Assembly (NCBI RefSeq): GCF_026342435.1
Contig: NZ_JAPEMT010000002.1
Coordinates: 62,001 to 126,000, forward strand
Origin: Streptomyces sp. NBC_00237
GTDB lineage: Bacteria; Actinomycetota; Actinomycetes; Streptomycetales; Streptomycetaceae
Length of the DNA: 64,000 nt
Reading direction: 5' to 3'
Below, in pieces: positions 63,901 through 64,000 of this stretch. A model generated the notes under the pieces. The model was not told where the DNA came from, made no database searches, and was given only the letters and a program-made list of their open reading frames with translations. The position numbers and the translations under genes are program-made. Each line of letters opens with the position of its first letter. The stretch's first letter is position 1.

Positions 63901-64000
63901 CAAGCCGCTGCGCCTGGCGCGCCGCGACGGCGACACCGTGTACGCGGTACTCACCGGCTCGGCACTCAACAACGACGGTGCGGGCAAGCTCAGTTACAGC
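57935..64000 (+). CDS. Hybrid NRPS-PKS: A-T-C-A(Pro-like)-T-KS, 3' end outside the window
   Basis: The frame is open from the ATG at 57935 to the window end (2022 residues seen). Domains: A1 about 15-510 ([17 protein letters not shown]), T1 with Ser near 576 (VGGDSLKAL), C about 640-1050 (HHIAVDGW), A2 about 1100-1610 (TSGSTGVPKG, NHYGPSE, SGKLD), T2 with Ser near 1670 (DAGASSLGLM) and KS from 1737 (EPIAVVGMAVRVPG; active Cys1917 in QAACASSL). Specificity readings are D-A-F-F-L-G-V-T-F-K (Ile/Val-like) and D-V-Q-F-V-A-H-V-V-K (Pro type). It starts with an A domain and no C domain, so it can begin a chain: branched residue, then Pro, then a polyketide step. A Gly/Arg-rich insert of about 30 residues interrupts the early KS (63405-63500). 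ATGA overlap with the gene before. Confidence 0.95.
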   Translation, partial: MSDLVPLSGIPAPGLAAAVLDRARRHPTALALVDGARRLDYAELDRRSAAVAEALRARGVRPGQAVALRLPRSWQLVCAMLGALRLGATVVPLDAQSPPERRRHIVSDSASVAVVLREADSSEEADRSEEAGSTGGLGELPPGVAALTIESLLQDASPTPCDPPSGGFAPSFLFYTSGSTGRPKGVEVHDAGILRLARPGYLRLDEGMRFACLSNPAFDALSFEVWTPLLTGGCCVIVDDDTAQSPDALAAATERLGIDVLFITVALFNAVVEKVPHCFATIGQVLVGGEQLNAPLIRRWYRHNHASATRLHNVYGPTEATTFALCHPVPRDFTGDLVPIGRPLPGTGAVAVVDGSREAECGEVAELLLSGDALAAGYRNLPEETALRFTTLPWYDGGVRRHYRTGDLVHRDDEGRYTYVERADRQVKVRGFRIEPGELERCLLTHPAVRQAYVCTRRDAHGVNELLAHLVLGSELSYDAFEQHVSAGLPAYMRPHRTYLLTELPLNANGKVDRDALAACAGNPWRGDDGRTDGDLEEGDPTHDGLLGEVLQLASDVTGVDDLRGSDRWIAVGGDSLKALRLRYEVRRRWGVEVPQARVLAGDLAGLASTIEAGLAPGRAVRSARYPVPAAPSGAESAPATAEQQRLWLLQQQDPASRAYHVPLAFDVAGEVDADALRRALRDLVVRHPALRTAFEATPGGLRQVVGEPYDPWCEPSPGAASGFFDIPFDLARPELFRACWLPRPDGGELLLSLHHIAVDGWSLSILFGELSAGYVAARGGRAPLPDPGAVPTPLDYADWQAEWFTSDAYRSDRSQLRAKHVELMSDTEDSPDALEPVLHTEIRTGRLLRTTLDAGRREALDRLCGQLGLTRFQVLLGVYAWSLYGVTGRTRLRMAAPVANRPVREFSTGVGMFANTVVIPVELGIREELRPLLARLGSVAQDVLALQDVALADALHDGAAGRGGSRGTPFDFLFVLENTDFGALAFPDCRVLPQWPQPADAKCPLTLSVVERGVRPGGGPGPGSEGALDCLWEYDARFFATDAVTAMSELFRDGLDRLLGEDDGARPRPRGGTLAELVAPYRERLPEPGRARPMPADFVTVAEGFARQVGRTPDAPALVGPERTLTYRQLDAYTQQLAAELSREFPLSGAEDGDPCVALHFAPSETHVVALLALARLRLTVVPLDPSYPPELLRQILGQLNPLCVLVPEGGADALDGIAPDSLPRRPVKLAAHPPSAPEEPGEVPEDPDGRHPLYLLFTSGSTGVPKGVRVPDRTLCNLLQWQRDSGGLAEAAVTQQFSMLSFDVSFQEVFSTLCGGGRLHLVDPRWRQDAPALLDQLEASGAERLFLPYVALHLLAEHGVRLGRYPSRLREVVTAGEQLLCTDAIRRWFAGMPGARLFNHYGPSETHVVSALCLEGDPADWPQRPAIGRPVAGAWLRVVDEADAPVPPGMPGRLLIGGPMAAPCYAGDAVQSARLNAERFVDLPGLGTFYRSGDLAHFDHEGLLHYRGRDDQQIKLSGHRLELGQVEAALLRHPDVVNAVVAVQVEPGSQPAEGTRLVACLQLRDPDSPPDQAELARHLAPLLPSYVRVDRFRVLERLPLAPSGKLDRRAALTAPGVELGVPRATALAEAAPRAAALSAREARLTKLFEEVLGLSPGPDERFFDAGASSLGLMRFHLRCTAEPELRFSIPDLFEHVTVRRLAAHLDDRESPTRPRGKVVEQRTAEHDESSDAREPIAVVGMAVRVPGADDLAAFWKLIRTGGRGMEHFEAPEGVVGVRSQMSELLSFDAEHFGISRQEARLMDPQQRHLLMSCVQALAHAGIGGSGAADARRAGEGSGQRPGAGQRSGEKAGPRIGLVAGCGENTYFQSLLREADPERLPDGFQLALHHEKDFLTTKVAYHLDLAGPAFTVQAACASSLVAVHVAAGLLRQGDADVMLAGGVLVDTLLTDGYAYRPQHIFSADGHCRGFSDDASGTVGASGVGVVVLKPLRLARRDGDTVYAVLTGSALNNDGAGKLSYS
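58285..58328 (+). repeat. Short in-frame duplication in the A1 loop
   Basis: A 21-bp unit encoding (A)DSSEEAD/RSEEAGS is duplicated with minor changes before the TSGSTG core of A1. It sits in a variable surface loop and is probably neutral. Confidence 0.65.

Overview
The window is very GC-rich DNA with strong third-position G/C bias, frequent GTG/TTG starts, ATGA/GTGA/TTGA gene overlaps and twin-arginine or Ala-rich signal peptides. All of this points to a Streptomyces-like actinomycete chromosome. I see no rRNA, tRNA, CRISPR array, transposase or phage gene.

Region 1 (about 1-40.4 kb) is a non-ribosomal peptide cluster. At its left edge lie the tail of a TPR protein, a type II thioesterase, a stand-alone adenylation-carrier (A-T) protein with a Gln-like code, and a SyrP-type Fe(II)/2-oxoglutarate oxygenase. 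Divergent from these is a 3408-residue synthetase, C-A(Tyr-like)-T-C-A(Ser)-T-C-A(Asn)-T-TE, followed by a P450, an AsnO/VioC-type hydroxylase and a flavin reductase. The middle (17.9-26.0 kb, minus strand) is one tightly coupled ten-gene operon: AMP ligase, carrier protein, trpD-, trpA-, ectoine-synthase-, acyl-CoA-dehydrogenase-, trpF-, trpC-like genes, MbtH and an amino-acid dehydrogenase. Divergent from it, across a 528-bp control region of lower GC, is an eight-gene plus-strand operon: C-T, C-A-T-TE, C-A(Val-like)-T, SnoaL-like, hotdog protein, A-T, P450 and a Cys-nucleophile type II thioesterase.

Region 2 (40.5-53.3 kb) holds ordinary accessory and secreted functions: an NLP-type secreted protein, a methyltransferase, an extracellular endonuclease, a TAT-exported flavoprotein, a CYTH-like secreted protein, a SigJ/oxidoreductase pair, an amino-acid permease, an HNH-like protein, a MerR fusion regulator and a beta-propeller phytase. 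It looks like the boundary between two clusters.

Region 3 (53.7 kb to the right edge) opens a second cluster: a C*-A-T-TE protein whose condensation domain has lost its second active-site His, and a hybrid A-T-C-A(Pro-like)-T-KS protein that runs off the window.

How the genes may work together (inference): the middle operon appears to make a non-proteinogenic building block. A carrier-bound amino acid is desaturated and/or an anthranilate-like ring is converted to an indole-like product. The right operon and the trimodular synthetase then assemble peptide. Two A-T/oxygenase/type-II-thioesterase sets look like parallel suppliers of hydroxylated amino acids. The most striking features are the trp-like enzymes with altered active-site motifs alongside an EctC-like cupin, and the near-identical, strongly C-skewed blocks that flank different specificity cores in modules 1 and 3 of the large synthetase.
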